64,000 nt of DNA from Liolophura sinensis. Lineage: Eukaryota > Mollusca > Polyplacophora > Chitonida > Chitonidae. The notes below the pieces were generated by a model. The model was not told the DNA's origin. It made no database searches and saw nothing but the letters and a program-made list of their open reading frames with translations. The position numbers were made by a program, and so were the translations under genes. Numbering within the stretch: the first letter of the stretch is position 1; each line of letters begins with the position of its first letter. Below, in pieces: positions 14,011 through 25,603 of this stretch. Location of the stretch: contig NC_088296.1 of NCBI RefSeq assembly GCF_032854445.1, positions 11,508,706-11,572,705 of the forward strand, written 5' to 3'.

Positions 14011-14884
14011 TTCGAAAAGCCAGAACATTTGGAGACTTTGTCACTACTGAAGTGCATTCTGTCCAAAATTTTGCCAGGCGAAAGGTCGCTTTTGTGTCAT
14101 TACGATGCTTTGAAGTTTTGACGAGTTGTCAAGTGTTACAACACGCAAAGGTCGAGTTATATCAACATTGCGGGACAAAGAGGCCTTAACATCCACTTTC
14201 GCCTTATGAGACAAAACGATTGACGCTCTCGACAACTGATGCCACTTGATCATGCCCTCGATCAACCAATATTTCGACGCTATTTCGAAAGCAGGAATCG
14301 GATTTCCAAAAAAAATACTTAGATCAAAGAATACGTCTGACACAGAAGTGAGAGAGATTTTTCATCACGTGTTGCCTTATCTTGTGACACCCTTGCCGTG
14401 AGGAATGTCGTATGACATCTTCCCTTTCTTTGATGTAAGTGAAAATACCAACGAACACTTTGAGTATTTATAGTTTACAAAGAATTTAAAAGTCTTTGAA
14501 AAACTAAGATTACCTCCAATTTGTATTGCTAATGGGACACAATGCTGATAGCACATTATCCCCTGTTTCAGGCGAGTCAAATCCAATCAAATTGAATATA
14601 GTGGAAGATGCTTCGGAGAATAAACTTACATTTGCTTGACTAAAAGCATTCAATAACAATTAGTTTGACATGAGAGAACGCCAGTTTTTGACATGTTGTT
14701 TTGAAAACGTACGTGAACAGCGTTTATAAGAGGAAAGCTGCTGAGCTTGAACACCCGACTGGGAATCATTTTGGATGGTGGATCACGTCACACGATATGA
14801 ACTCCCGTAAAACAATGTATTTAACGTCATGTTTTTAGACTGCCGGATATGTTTTGTCGGTTAATTAAGACGTCAGAGATTTAG

Positions 14885-14951
14885 TCCACTAGGGTTTTTG
14901 TCCGCCAGGGTTTTTGTCTGCTGGATTTTTGTCCGCCGGGGTTTTTGTCCG
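14885..14951. repeat. Tandem repeat, about 17-bp unit, four copies
   Basis: Four imperfect copies of GTTTTTGTCCGCCRGG. Confidence 0.85.
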
Positions 14952-15259
14952 GATTTCTCAGATTTTGTATGTGTTGTTCTTTATTGATGCATACAGCCTT
15001 TGGGCTATTTGAACAAATGAATGAATAAATGTCCGGAAAATTTAAAATACTCGTTTTAAAAATATCGTTTTAAAAACACGACAGTAAAAATGTCAGCAAA
15101 GAAGGAATACTGTTAGGTTGTTCACGACATTTCATGATAATCATTAGGACACACAAACACCTTGCAGGCGTTATACGTGACACGCATCTGAACCTGATCC
15201 TGGTTCATCGCCCATTTTGCATTTAAAACTTGGCAGTTAGTCCCACGCTGAAGTGCATA

Positions 15260-15527
15260 CACTCGAAAAAATTCTAGTAATCTGTTAAATTTAACAGAAA
15301 GTCTGTTATCTGAGTGATGCTAGAATGTATTCTGTTATTATAACACAGTATTGTGTCATATTCAACATAGTATTCTGTTTGTCTAATAGAATCGTTATGC
15401 TGAATTCATAGAATATGTGTTTCACATTCAACAGAACAATAACAATATGTCTGCTGCAATAACAGAATGCAGTCTCACTGAGACAACACACTTTCTGTTA
15501 AATTTAACAGATTATTTTTTTGAGAGT
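15260..15527. mobile_element. Foldback MITE M1, copy 1
   Basis: The ends are inverted repeats: ACTCGAAAAAAT...AATCTG on the left and its counterpart ending TTTTTTGAGAGT on the right. Each contains the same perfect 16-bp palindrome CTGTTAAATTTAACAG (left about 15281-15296, right about 15495-15510). Inner halves keep pairing (ATTCTGTTATTATAAC against AATAACAGAAT). It has no coding capacity. A second copy lies 3 kb to the right. It resembles a non-autonomous DNA transposon. Confidence 0.75.
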
Positions 15528-15529
15528 AG

Positions 15530-17170
15530 TCGGACTTTAGGGTCGTGAATACTCGTAATAAAAAACTGATGATAGGCCCTGGGAAACTTCGAAACCAACT
15601 CGGAAAAGTCGTCCAGAGCTCGAACGGACATCTGAATAAGACATCATCAGCTCGTCATCAAACTGGTAAAATATAGTAATTCTTGCAGTGTTGTCCCAAT
15701 GGGATCTCTGGGGTAAAAAGAAAAGGACCTCAGCCCTCTAGGCAAGCTTTCTGTAGAAATACGACTAACCTACAGCGCTCCCGTTTGAGCCAGTGGATAG
15801 GACCTCATCAAATTCCCTCTTAACGTGTGTTGTGTCCCATAGTTGAAATCAGTACTGCTATCAATGTTCTAGACTGATATTTAAAATATATTTTTAAATT
15901 CATTGTAATAGAACTATATTTCACAGTGTTAAAGGCTATTGTATAGGAACTATATTCAATTAATTTTAAATCGTTTCTGTTGATTACTGTTTTTTTTTAA
16001 CTTTTGTGTTTGTATCGATTGTTTCGAAATTATTCGTATGTTTTTTTTTTTGTTTTTTTTTTTTATTTAGTTTTTTTTTATTTGTTTTGTTTTATGGATG
16101 TTTTCGAAATGGAATATATACACCTGTCATAACTATATATATATACACCTGTCATACCCATTTTCGGAGAGTGGCCCATTCAGCATGTTGTTGGGACGAA
16201 ATCCTCAACCACTCTTACAGACGAAAACGGATTTTTCATGCTAGCAAGTGCTATTATGCCTCAAGTTACAAAACCAAATTGTCTGGTAAGTGTAAAAACA
16301 AGGAACGTTTCATATTTCGAAAACGTCTTTAGCATAGACGAACAAAGTAATCTTTTGGCCAGAAGCACACCTTCAATGGCAACTCTCAAAATATCCATTT
16401 GAAACATTTTTTCCCCCTATTTTTAGGTTGTTTTGTACGTTAGGACTTTTGTTACGACTAACCCTATATCTGGAGCTTTCACAAAAGATAAATGTATTAC
16501 GGGAAAAGAAATGGCATTCTGTGACCAGTCGATTGTCATTCCCACACGAACTGTTTAACCATAGAAGTTATTCTTCTTCCTCGTCTTCTCCATAATGCAA
16601 AAAGAAATAAAACCAACTTTGCCTCAGGAAATTTTGCTTTTATATTTTAAAATTTTTCTGTTTTCAGATTCAATTGCACAACGTATAGTTCTACACATAA
16701 TAAAAATATAGAACTATGTCAACCCTTCAAATATAACCATAATTAACCATATTACCAGGCATCACAGTTTTCGATTGCTGCAACCTTTTCAGTGTATTTT
16801 AGAGAAACTCTATGGGAGGACGTCGTCTTCGTTGTTGTTGTTGCTGTTATTGTTGTTTAGAGATCGTGTAGACCGAGGCCGTGGGTACCTTTATGAAATG
16901 TGCATGTGTCGCCGGTTGTAACTCCTCGTCTATCATTTTGCGTGTGTTTCAAGCAGAATGGAAGACAAAATAATCACATCATTTAGATGTGGTGTGTACG
17001 GACATTGAAATTAAAATAGACGAGTAACTAAAGATCGTCAATACAAGTTAACCTAGCCTTGTCAGTGATACACACAGGGATTTGAAGTAAACTGAAAGAA
17101 TCATGATTTAGTGCTTGGCGAGGCCATAAGTTCTTCGACGTCTTTCACAGTTTGTTACACCGTATTTAGT
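15530..17170. other. T-rich and AT-rich stretch, no supported gene
   Basis: Includes long T runs (about 15991-16090). The 108-codon open frame at 16006-16332 begins with poly-Phe from those runs and has no domain. Nothing else was recognised. Confidence 0.45.
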
Positions 17171-17176
17171 CTGTTT

Positions 17177-17806
17177 CTTTCAGAGAGTCGCCTATATTCA
17201 GCTGTCTGTAAAATCACTCGTACGCGCTACCAATACTGCCTTTAGCCAGTGCCACGTAACAACCCAAGCTCTACACATAGATATTACAAAGAGCTTGCTG
17301 TTAGAATACTTTTTCTAACTCAAAATGTTGAACTCGAAAGGCTTAGTTTCGATACCAAGAACTCATTGCCTCGGGTGATGTCATAATTTATTCAAAAACA
17401 AGTTGCATGCTGGACAATGGACGTGGAGAGTAATTTGTTTTACAATGGCAGCACTAACCAGCGGTTAGAAGAAACTCCATGCAATAACCTACTCTACCGT
17501 CTCCGGGAATAAACAGATGGCTTTAATTTCCTAATATCCGTCTCTATAGTGCCTTGAGACCATATACTACAAGAGACAGAGTAAAATTCATTTATTAAGG
17601 CCATATCATATTAAAACCTGATGGGATTTAAGATAATGAATTCGAAAAAGTGTTCTCACTTCATTTTCCAAGCAAGAATTTGAACTTCCAACATATTCAT
17701 GTGTAGAGCGTGTGCTGTTACGTGCCACTGACTGAAGGCAATTTTGGTAGCGAGTCTGACTGAGTTTATAGACAGCTGCATATGGGTGGCTCTTTGAAAG
17801 AGTGAT
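17177..17806. mobile_element. Inverted-repeat element, arms about 105-110 bp
   Basis: Positions 17177-17285 and 17697-17806 are imperfect reverse complements. Shared features include GTGTAGAGC, GTTACGTGSCACTG, GGTAGCG and ACAGACAGCTG-like blocks. They enclose about 410 bp with no coding signal. The right arm abuts a family-2 SINE copy at 17806. This could be a non-autonomous transposon with long TIRs, or two inverted copies of a short repeat. Confidence 0.6.
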
Positions 17807-18200
17807 TGCTTGGGGTTTAAACGTCGTACTCAGCGAAGGAATCCTTAGAGTACAGGAATGTAAAGTAGTTGAGATATCTCACAATAAATGTATTTATGTT
17901 AGCCTTTTTATCAATTATTTCTTCTTGGTGTAATGTGCCTCCTTTGTTGCAGAATGGATTTCCACCGCTCTTACATTTAGTGCTGCTTCACTGAGACGAC
18001 TTACCGAAGGCAAGTAAGCCGCCCCGCCCGAGCCATTATACTGATTCGGGTCAACCAATCGTTGCACTATCCTTTTCATGCTCAACGTCAAGCGACGAAG
18101 TTACAACTTTCTCTTTTAAGGTCATGTCGTGACCCGACCCAGGATTGACCCTGGATTTACAGCCTCCCGAAGCGGACGGTCTACCAACCGTTTTATCGGG
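17806..18200 (-). repeat. SINE family 2, minus copy with a roughly 65-bp insertion
   Basis: From tail to head: GCTTGGGGTTTAAACGTCG, GAAGGAATCCTTAGAGTAC, GTGCCTCCTTTGTTGCAG, GAGACGACTTACCGAAGGCA, CGAGCCATTATACTGA, then the head near CCAGGATTGACCCTGG. About 65 bp of AT-rich sequence (about 17862-17927), absent from other copies, separates the tail from the body. Confidence 0.85.
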
Positions 18201-18330
18201 ACCGATCTCTTTAAAAGAAATTGTCTATAACCCCTTAGGCTGCTGAGCGTTGTTGCAGTTTACCCTTGCCTTTATTCATACGAGGATGTAGCTGGTTTAA
18301 ATCTTTGCTTTCGCCAAATTTCCCCGTTCT

Positions 18331-18600
18331 GCACTCAACAAATAGTCCGTTAACGTTAACAGAAAATCAGTTGTCTGAGTGATGTGAGAATGTATTCTGT
18401 TATTATAACCTAATAACAGTTGAATTAACTATGTGTTAAATTCAACATAATGTCCTGTTAGTCTAATACAATCTTTATGTTGAATTAACAGAATATTTGC
18501 ACTATGTTTAACAGAATAATGTGCTGGAATAACAGAATACATGTTTGCATAACTCAGAAAACAGACTTCTGTTAATTCATCAGATTATATTTGAGAGTGC
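18331..18600. mobile_element. Foldback MITE M1, copy 2
   Basis: Same length and layout as 15260-15527. The ends are GCACTCAACAAATAGTC on the left and the inverse of GCACTCTCAAATATAATCTG on the right. Internal blocks are shared (CTGAGTGATGTGAGAATG, TATTCTGTTATTATAACC, TTAACAGAATA). The palindrome near the left end has decayed to CCGTTAACGTTAACAG. Confidence 0.75.
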
Positions 18601-19054
18601 TAGGCTAGTTGTTGCTTTCACAAAAACTGGTGACGTGTTTCTTGAATGATGTTGTCTGTATGTTAAGGAAGCAAAAGGGACACGAGGTCACGAAGTAATC
18701 ACTTTCCAAGCTTTATCAAAGTTCGCTCAGGTGACGCCATTATCGTGTAAATGGCATCGACTCACTACGGTTACAACTGCTCAGGCCTGTAAACATTTGC
18801 ATAGCACTCAAGCGGATCTTAATGCGTATATTACAGACTAACAAAGAGTGTTATTATCATTGTGGTAAACAGTGCATCAAAAGTAAGTTCCCTCCAAAGC
18901 TGTGCTTGACATTTACCAATATATTTGCGCAATCGTTATGAAATTTTGCGCACAGTATTTTTAGTAATCAAGTCAACACATGTTGCAAGGGTTATCCCGT
19001 AGATACAGATGTGCTCCAATGAACATGCGTAAATGCATTATCGGTCAGAGTTTG

Positions 19055-19409
19055 AAATTTTACAGACAGATACAAGATGGCAATGGATTTCTTTTTATGG
19101 ACAACAATTCTCGTGCCAGAGAGATAAATGTCTTCTTTAAACATAAAGCCATTGAGCACGTGCAATGGTTCGCGGATTCCCTAGATCTCAATCCCATTGA
19201 CATTTGTGGGACCAGTTGAAACAAGCGGTGTATCTTGATGACGTATCTTGATGACGTATCTTGATGACCGATCGTGATGACATCAGACATCTGCATCAGG
19301 ACCAGTGGTCAGCCATCCCTCGAAAAATCGGATCACACGCGTCATTAACTCGATGCGAGCTCGCTGTCTCAATGTGATACAAAAGCGTGGTGGTTATACC
19401 CGATTTCAA
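19055..19409 (+). pseudogene. Tc1-like transposase, C-terminal remnant, frameshifted
   Basis: A DDE transposase cuts and pastes the element. Visible pieces are GNGFLFMDNNSRAREI (second catalytic Asp), VQWFADSLDLNPI and then, one frame over, HLWDQLKQAVYLDD. Further on come QDQWSAIPRKIGSH and the typical ending RARCLNVIQKRGGYTRF (about 19356-19406). One base is lost at the third catalytic residue (LNPI then GA-CAT), which breaks the frame where Glu is expected. Only 32 residues separate the Asp from that position instead of the usual 34. A 13-bp triplication at 19229-19268 adds another break. The N-terminal DNA-binding half is missing. Confidence 0.85.
19229..19268. repeat. 13-bp tandem triplication inside the transposase remnant
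   Basis: Three copies of GTATCTTGATGAC. A 13-bp step also shifts the reading frame. Confidence 0.9.
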
Positions 19410-20029
19410 CATTATCTGGTTGTACAGGTGATCAAAATTATATTCAGGTCTATTTTGTAAGATTTTCAAAGTCAGACCCTATAACGCGTTTGTGCATGCT
19501 CATTGGAGCACATCTGTATCTACAAGTAATCTTTGCTACAGTGTGTTGACTTCATTACTGAGATGCTCTGTGCAAAATTTCACTACGATGAACGGGCAAA
19601 TATCTTGTAAATGCCAAACATTGTTTTGGTGGGAAATAAATTTTGATGCACAGTTTATTTGGTCCTGCGTCAATAGACAAAGAAACGAATGGCGGAAAGT
19701 ATCGACCAAGACAAAATCGTTACATGTAATGAACAGAATTTAAACGCGCTAATTAGCTTCCCTATCTCGCCGCCTACACCAAAACAATAAAAGGAAAGTC
19801 CACAAAGCCTACCTTAATTCGCTGCGCGTTTTATCGACTAAAGCTGTTTAAATTAACCGGTATGCTAATGACCCATTTGCTGAAAATGACCACAAAAGGA
19901 TTCTGTACAGGGACAGTAAAACTGTCCATGCATGAAATAGCCAAATGTTTGTTTTAGGCTAGGCAAGTATTTAGAATTAGACTGTGAAATTCAAATGCTC
20001 GCTTTTCAGCGTTAACATAGGACTACATT

Positions 20030-20031
<2 letters not shown>

Positions 20032-20079
<48 letters not shown>

Positions 20080-20095
20080 TATATATATATATATA
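20032..20095. repeat. (AT)n microsatellite
   Basis: About 64 bp of AT with one AAT interruption. Confidence 0.96.
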
Positions 20096-20507
20096 CTATA
20101 ACAGAAACTACAATACACACCCATATGCAGATCGATTCCATGGATAATGAACCCTATCAACGAATTAGACAATAAGCGGAGGTGTATTTTTCAAGAAAAA
20201 AACCTTAGATACCATGTTGCTACAGTACATGTAAAGAGTTCATCTATGCGAAGTCATTAGCTATGTCGTATCAGGAATCACACGGCTGAGAGAAAGGTGG
20301 TCTTCCACGAACGTTAAATTGTGCAAACGGTCGATTATGGTTAGTAAGACCCTATGAAACACGGGAGGTGGGTGATTTCATTAATTGCTTTCCAAGGCTG
20401 GGTTAGAACTCTCATCTGGTGTGCCCGATAGAAAGGCAAGCGTATTTATTAATTCGACCACGGCCCTTTTCCGCACAGTGATTGGTAACGGTTTCTATAT
20501 TTATTTT

Positions 20508-20700
20508 TTTTGACTGGGGGTTTTACGCCGCACTCAAGAATAGTCCACTATTTAGATGTTGCTGAAAGACCTTCCCACATACAACCGGTGAGGAAGCCAG
20601 CCTGAATAGGGACTCATACCGACCGTAGGGGTGGGAGGACTCTTGAGTGGTTGCTCGCGTTGGCACACTAACCACCACGGCCATGGAGGCCATGGGAAGG
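20508..20700 (-). repeat. SINE family 1, minus copy, diverged
   Basis: GGTTTTACGCCGCACTCAAG marks the 3' end. ACCTTCCCACATACAACCGG and GAGGAAGCCAGCCTGA follow, then a worn head near ACCACGGCCATGGAGGCC. The central block (about 60 bp) is missing. Confidence 0.75.
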
Positions 20701-20719
20701 CCATGGAGACCTCCTTTAC

Positions 20720-23175
20720 TTGTACAGATTTTATGCTGTAATTTTTTTTTTTACAAAAGGCAATTTATTTCAAAAATGAAAAACGTCTGCAAATACAGAA
20801 ATTTATCTTTCTTATGAGAACGTCAACGTCAAGAGGGTTTATTGTCGTTTCAGTGCATTTATAAAATCCAGTGACGTAAAACTCTAATCCCTTGGGGCAA
20901 GAAAAACAAAACAGATTGACATTTATTTTATAGGTGATCCTACATTGCAATGAATCCTCTGAGTAAGCCATAATCCTTATCCTACATGGTATGGCACGGT
21001 TTGTGCATCCCCAATTGCGTATGATCAATGTTTTCTAACAGAAAATGGCCTCGCCCTGCAGTTATCTATGACAATAAATCGACAGATAAAGGAGCAGTTT
21101 CCATTTCTATAGCAATACTGGATGTATACATATTTGCCTTGCTGTACAAATTACTACAGGGTAGGACATAACTTCTTTGTTCTACTCCTGGATAAGGAGA
21201 TATAAATTTAAATCCAACCTTTCACGTGCACTGTTGTTTAGATTTATTTCCTCGGCTGAGGTAATTACAAACCCATTCGTAAACACAAGGTCGTGTATTT
21301 TTATTTATTCCGTCTGTCAAATGTAGTTCTAAAAGCTTCCCTAAACACTGAATCGACACGGATCTGCCTAATTTAAACAAGAGGTCTTTAGGCTTTTACT
21401 GGAACAGTCATTAAACTCTAGCGAATCTATATGTAAACAGAAATGTTTTGGCATACATTGTTGCCGTTAAGAAATGTTTTTGTTTTGTTTCGATTGTTTG
21501 TGAAAATTCGTGGATGTGCAAATATTTGTTGCGATTTTCCCCCTCCATCGCTTTTCCCCCGTTTCCCCCGTTTCCCCCGTTTGAGATCTACGACAGTGCT
21601 GGAGACATTATAGTTATGTTACACGAAGTTCATAGAAGAACACCGTTCATCTACCAATTCGATGGGCTTTTAAAATAGTTAGCATTTAGAAAAGCTGACA
21701 TGAACGTCTTCGACCTCTTGTTGACACCAAGGTTTCATAAGCAGTGAGACTGGGTGTAACTGTAGTAATACTTGAAAGAAGTTAGTTAGACTGAAAACCA
21801 AATCTCTTCTCTGACTTTGTTAACAATTCGTGGCTGTGAACGAATCTCTCTTATCACACATAGCTCTCTAACATTTGCCCTAAGCCCCCATTGCGTTGCC
21901 GTTACCCCATGTCCACCAGTGATGCATCAAAGTACACAAGCATTCAAAGATGAAAAAAATTCACAATCCACCGCACAACAGCTGAAAAACTGTGTCAATA
22001 ACATTTCATCCATTTGGTGTATTTCCCTTGTCTTTGAATTCGCACTTCACATATGATGGCTGTTCTGCGATGCAATTTCGGACCTGAGCGAACGCTGCTT
22101 AGGTCAAGAAGGGTATCTGTTTTCACAAAGCTGTTTCTCCATCGCTCGTTACATGTGCCAGGTCAAGTGGAAGATGTGTGAAATTTGACCGCTTTCCAGG
22201 CCCACAGCTCGCAATAACAGGCCTTCTATTGCTCGGGAAAATTGAGGATTTCTGAACCTTGAGGAAACATCAGATCTTCGCTTGCTTGTTAATGTGGACT
22301 GCAGACCTGGCCATAAACTGTGGCCATATTGTGACCCAAAACGATTTAGCCCATCATGGGAATCTCCCAAACAGACTCAATATTTTCCTGTGAAACGTGT
22401 CGAAGATTAGTAGTCACCACAGAATATTCCATTTGTACGGGTCCAGGTAACTGGAACCAGTTTTTGAAAGCGTATTAACAGTTAAAGCCGGTATTGAGTT
22501 TTGTCTGAATTAAAGTCCCATTGGTTTTGTAAGAAATGCATAGAAAAACAACATCATGAAGACAGACAACAAGATTTAAGCCTGTATCAACATTAAATAC
22601 ACTTTTGAACAGCGCGACAGAAAGTCCTGTTGGCGCCAGGCTAACGCAATACAGTGGATGGTATATCCATTAACTGACTGACTGATTGATTGGTTATTAG
22701 TTTATAAATGAAAGAAACCTTAAACTCACCAAATAAACCACCTATAGTTTAGCAATACACTAACGTCTTTTCCACATGTGGCTAGGATGTCTAAATAACA
22801 GTTTGAGGAGGGTAACTGATCTCCAGCAAACTGTATTGAAGGCCACCTAAACGACCCTCTGTTTGTAGTCCCCGTGACCGCAAATTCGTCAGTCCCAAAT
22901 TCCCTGTCCGCGGGTGAGGTTAGACTAGTTCGAAATATCGCCTACAAACCCGCAAATCCTCGCAGTGTCAGACAAACACCGGACTGTCTCGCAACGAATG
23001 GGACAGAAAGTTTCCGATACGATACCATCATAAAAATTCGAACTGAGATAAGTTTTATGAAGTATGATGTTTCCCTACCCATTTATAAACAATCGTACTT
23101 CTCTCTTATTTTATACCAGTTATACTTGTTATTTATATATTATATCTAACATATTCCACATGTATGTTGTACTGA
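20720..23175. other. No supported gene
   Basis: Contains a short 10-bp tandem repeat (21549-21583, TTTCCCCCGT-like, three to four copies). Open frames of up to 90 codons show no domains or splice context. Confidence 0.45.
21549..21583. repeat. 10-bp tandem repeat CCCCCGTTTC
   Basis: Three to four perfect units, C-rich on the + strand. Confidence 0.9.
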
Positions 23176-23181
23176 TTTATT

Positions 23182-23400
23182 GATTCCATTGGAATTTTAC
23201 GTCGCACTCAAGAATATTTCGCTTATATATGTTCGACGGCGGTCAGTATTATTGTTGGAAGAAATCGGGTAAAGCCCGGGGGGAAACCCACAACCATCCG
23301 CTGGTTGCTGGCAAAACTCCCCACGAATGACAGGAGGAAGCCAGTATGAGCTGGAGTTTGATTCACAGTGATCGCTTGCTCCAGGGTTTTTATAGTGGGT
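23182..23400 (-). repeat. SINE family 1, minus copy
   Basis: ATTTTACGTCGCACTCAAGA, then CGACGGCGGTCAGTATTATT, GGAAACCCACAACCATCCGC and GAGCTGGAGTTTGATTCACA. The head is truncated near 23400. Confidence 0.85.
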
Positions 23401-24282
23401 CACGCTCGCATGAAAATCACTTGGCCAAGAAGGTTTTGTTTTAATTGAATTGTGTGGTTCATAAAACAACATCGTGCTGAAGTAGCATAACCTATTTTAC
23501 CATCACTCGGAAAACATAACATTTTGCTACATTTAGCAGATTATTTTATAGAGTGTATAAGATCACAACAAATCAAAGTTTTTCAGTCACATTTTAAAAC
23601 CCTTGACTGTGTATTTATTACGATCTGTACGTCTTGCACTTTTTTATATTAAAGCTATGAAAGGAGGATTTATTTCAACATGCTTTTGAGGCTGTACCTC
23701 ATTCATGATATGCTACGCTTAGCGGTGAGAACGTTTAACTACATTTTCCTGCGAACAACACTTCGCCCAGCAACAAAAGAGACTTAAAGAGAAAAGAAAG
23801 TAACAAAAAAACTGGAACAACAATTCGTTTTGGGAACTTTCGATGTGTATTTGTCAACGCTTCAAGCTCACTCCTTCTGACTTAGCGACCTAGAGAGCCA
23901 GATTGTCTCCGAATCCGTCTAACTATCGATGAAAGATAACTTTTCCAGATCTTTATTCGTTAATTCCTGTCCTAGCTCTTCTCTAAGTAGCACCCCATGC
24001 TCAACTAGAAACCGTTTTTGGGGAAAAGAGGTATAACTCTTAATTTGCCATTTTGAAAGGGAAAATGGCTTATAATGTTTAAAGAGCTACTTTAGTGTTG
24101 TGACATGCATGTCTTAGAGGTAAGGTTTACATGATGAGGATCGAGATAGTCGGAATTGCTTTCCTGAATTGAAGAAAAAAACGCCTGACATTTAAGCCGC
24201 TGTTGTTAGTTAGGGGGTATTGTACGGAAACAAAAGTTTTCTGCAGTTTCCAGTTTTGCCTGGTGTATCATGCAAGAACACT

Positions 24283-24347
24283 TGACGTCACCCATTACTA
24301 ACTTATCGCAACAAATGACGTCGTACTGTCAAACGCGCGTGACGTCA
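24283..24347. promoter_or_regulatory. Dense cluster of CRE-like sites
   Basis: TGACGTCA at 24283-24290 and 24340-24347, and TGACGTCG at 24316-24323: three CREB/ATF-type sites in 65 bp, with ACGTCAC again near 24414. Spacing of about 33 and 24 bp could also mark a very degenerate tandem repeat. No transcript start is visible nearby. Confidence 0.35.
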
Positions 24348-24832
24348 TTCCAGCTAAACTGCCTTACGCGACATCATATCAGCCTGATTCATCGTCACAT
24401 GAGGAATATTACTACGTCACATCAGGAAAATTTTACGGAAACTGCCGAAGATTTTGTTTTTCAGGACTCTTCATTTATACGGGTTAAATAGCCTTATTCA
24501 GCATAAATGTTTTTGAACAGTAGTGCTGGCCATATTCCATACAGTATCCTTCATATCAGTTTAATATTTCAACCTGGCGTCTCCTTGGACTGTCACCAGA
24601 GTTTATATGTAGCCTCTCTTTGATCTTATATAATGAAGAATATTTCACGACAACTGGAGTTCAAGCATCTGAAGACGAAGCGTCCGTTAGGGATATTAAT
24701 ATTACATTTGCGGTCCGAATAATTCAACAAGTCCGTCTCCTCGCTGGAGACAGATGTGATCAACGGTCACGCTCTGAATAATCGCAGACTGGAGATCTAT
24801 TTCCTATTACGTATACATGTTTAATAAAACCC

Positions 24833-24906
24833 GCCATAGCTGAGCCCGTGTAACCAGTGTAACCTGAACAGCGAGAGCGCGCGTTCGAATCCACCTCTCG
24901 CCGAAC
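24833..24906 (+). other. tRNA-like sequence with A- and B-boxes
   Basis: TAGCTGAGCCCGTG resembles a pol III A-box and GCGTTCGAATCCACC is a good B-box, about 40 bp apart. Acceptor-stem pairing is poor, so a worn tRNA pseudogene or SINE head is more likely than a working tRNA gene. Confidence 0.4.
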
Positions 24907-24988
24907 AGGTTATTGCTTTAGGGTTCAGGGATTTTCGATTAAAAGGGGGATGAAGTGCTTTCTGGGCTTTAACCGAATTCCTTCAATA

Positions 24989-25312
24989 ACATACTCAGGA
25001 GCGGTAGATCCAGGGTCAATCCTGGGTCCCGTCACACCTAAGACCTTAAAAGAGGAACTTGTAACTTCCTCGCTTGGCTTTCAGCATGAAGGGGATAGCG
25101 CAACGACTGGTTGACCCGTATCAGTATAATGGCTCGGACGGTGAGCCTTCCTTGCCTTCGGTAAAGCGTCTCAGTGAAGTAGCACCAGATAAAAGAGCGG
25201 TGGAAATCCGTCATGCAACAAGGAGGCACATTACATGCACTCTAAGGACTTCTTCGTCATCATATGACTGAAAAATTATTAAATACGACGTTAAACCCCA
25301 AGCACTCACTCA
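24989..25312 (+). repeat. SINE family 2, near full-length copy
   Basis: The head has a B-box-like GGGTCAATCCTGGG. The body is GTAACTTCCTCGCTTGGC, CAACGACTGGTTGACCCG, ATCAGTATAATGGCTCGG, AGAGCGGTGGAAATCCG and AAGGAGGCACATTACATG. The tail is TACGACGTTAAACCCCAAGC followed by ACTCACTC repeats. The open frames on both strands are by-products of this widely copied sequence. Confidence 0.9.
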
Positions 25313-25319
25313 CTTACTA

Positions 25320-25455
25320 CATAACATACTTGACTGGTCGTCAGTAATTTGTCAAAGATCGGTGGTTTACACCGGGGACTAGTTTCCTCAACCCAAAATC
25401 TTACAGCTATCGTATAAGTGAAACATTCTGAATATGACTTTAAGAAACAATCAAG
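25320..25455 (+). repeat. SINE family 1, variant b copy
   Basis: TCAGTAATTTGTCAAAGATC, GGTGGTTTACACCGGGGAC and TCGTATAAGTGAAACATTCT, ending in AATAAATAAATC. It lies directly behind a family-2 copy. Confidence 0.65.
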
Positions 25456-25603
25456 AAAATAAATAAATCAAGTTATGTGCCGTTTTGAAGCCCGAATTGA
25501 AATCTATGTGTTAGTATTGTCTTACATATGGCAAACTTGTTGATATGCAAGTACTGGCCTGATACAAAGTGACACTACCGCAAAATTAAACAACGTTGTC
25601 ATT

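Larger units (their letters stand above)
18868..19655. mobile_element. Tc1/mariner-type transposon with long TIRs
   Basis: Inverted arms at about 18868-19035 and 19490-19655 pair closely: TTCATTGGAGCACATCTGTA-type, GTGTTGACTTSATTACT and TTTGATGCACWGTTTA blocks. TA is present at both outer borders (18866-18867 and 19656-19657), matching the TA target duplication of the superfamily. Between the arms is only the C-terminal part of a transposase, so the copy is internally deleted. At 788 bp it is well short of the usual 1.3-1.6 kb. Confidence 0.85.

Noticed and set aside
23508-23560. Third copy of foldback MITE M1
   Set aside because: Only a short stretch resembling one end (CAGATTATTTTATAGAGTG) is present. 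Too little to claim.
24833-24906. Working tRNA gene
   Set aside because: Boxes A and B are recognisable, but the acceptor and anticodon stems do not pair convincingly. Kept only as a tRNA-like sequence.
25038-25271. Open frame starting MAFSMKGIAQRLVDP
   Set aside because: The same peptide recurs at 28263-28466 and 36043-36246 because all three are SINE family 2. No sign of selection as protein.
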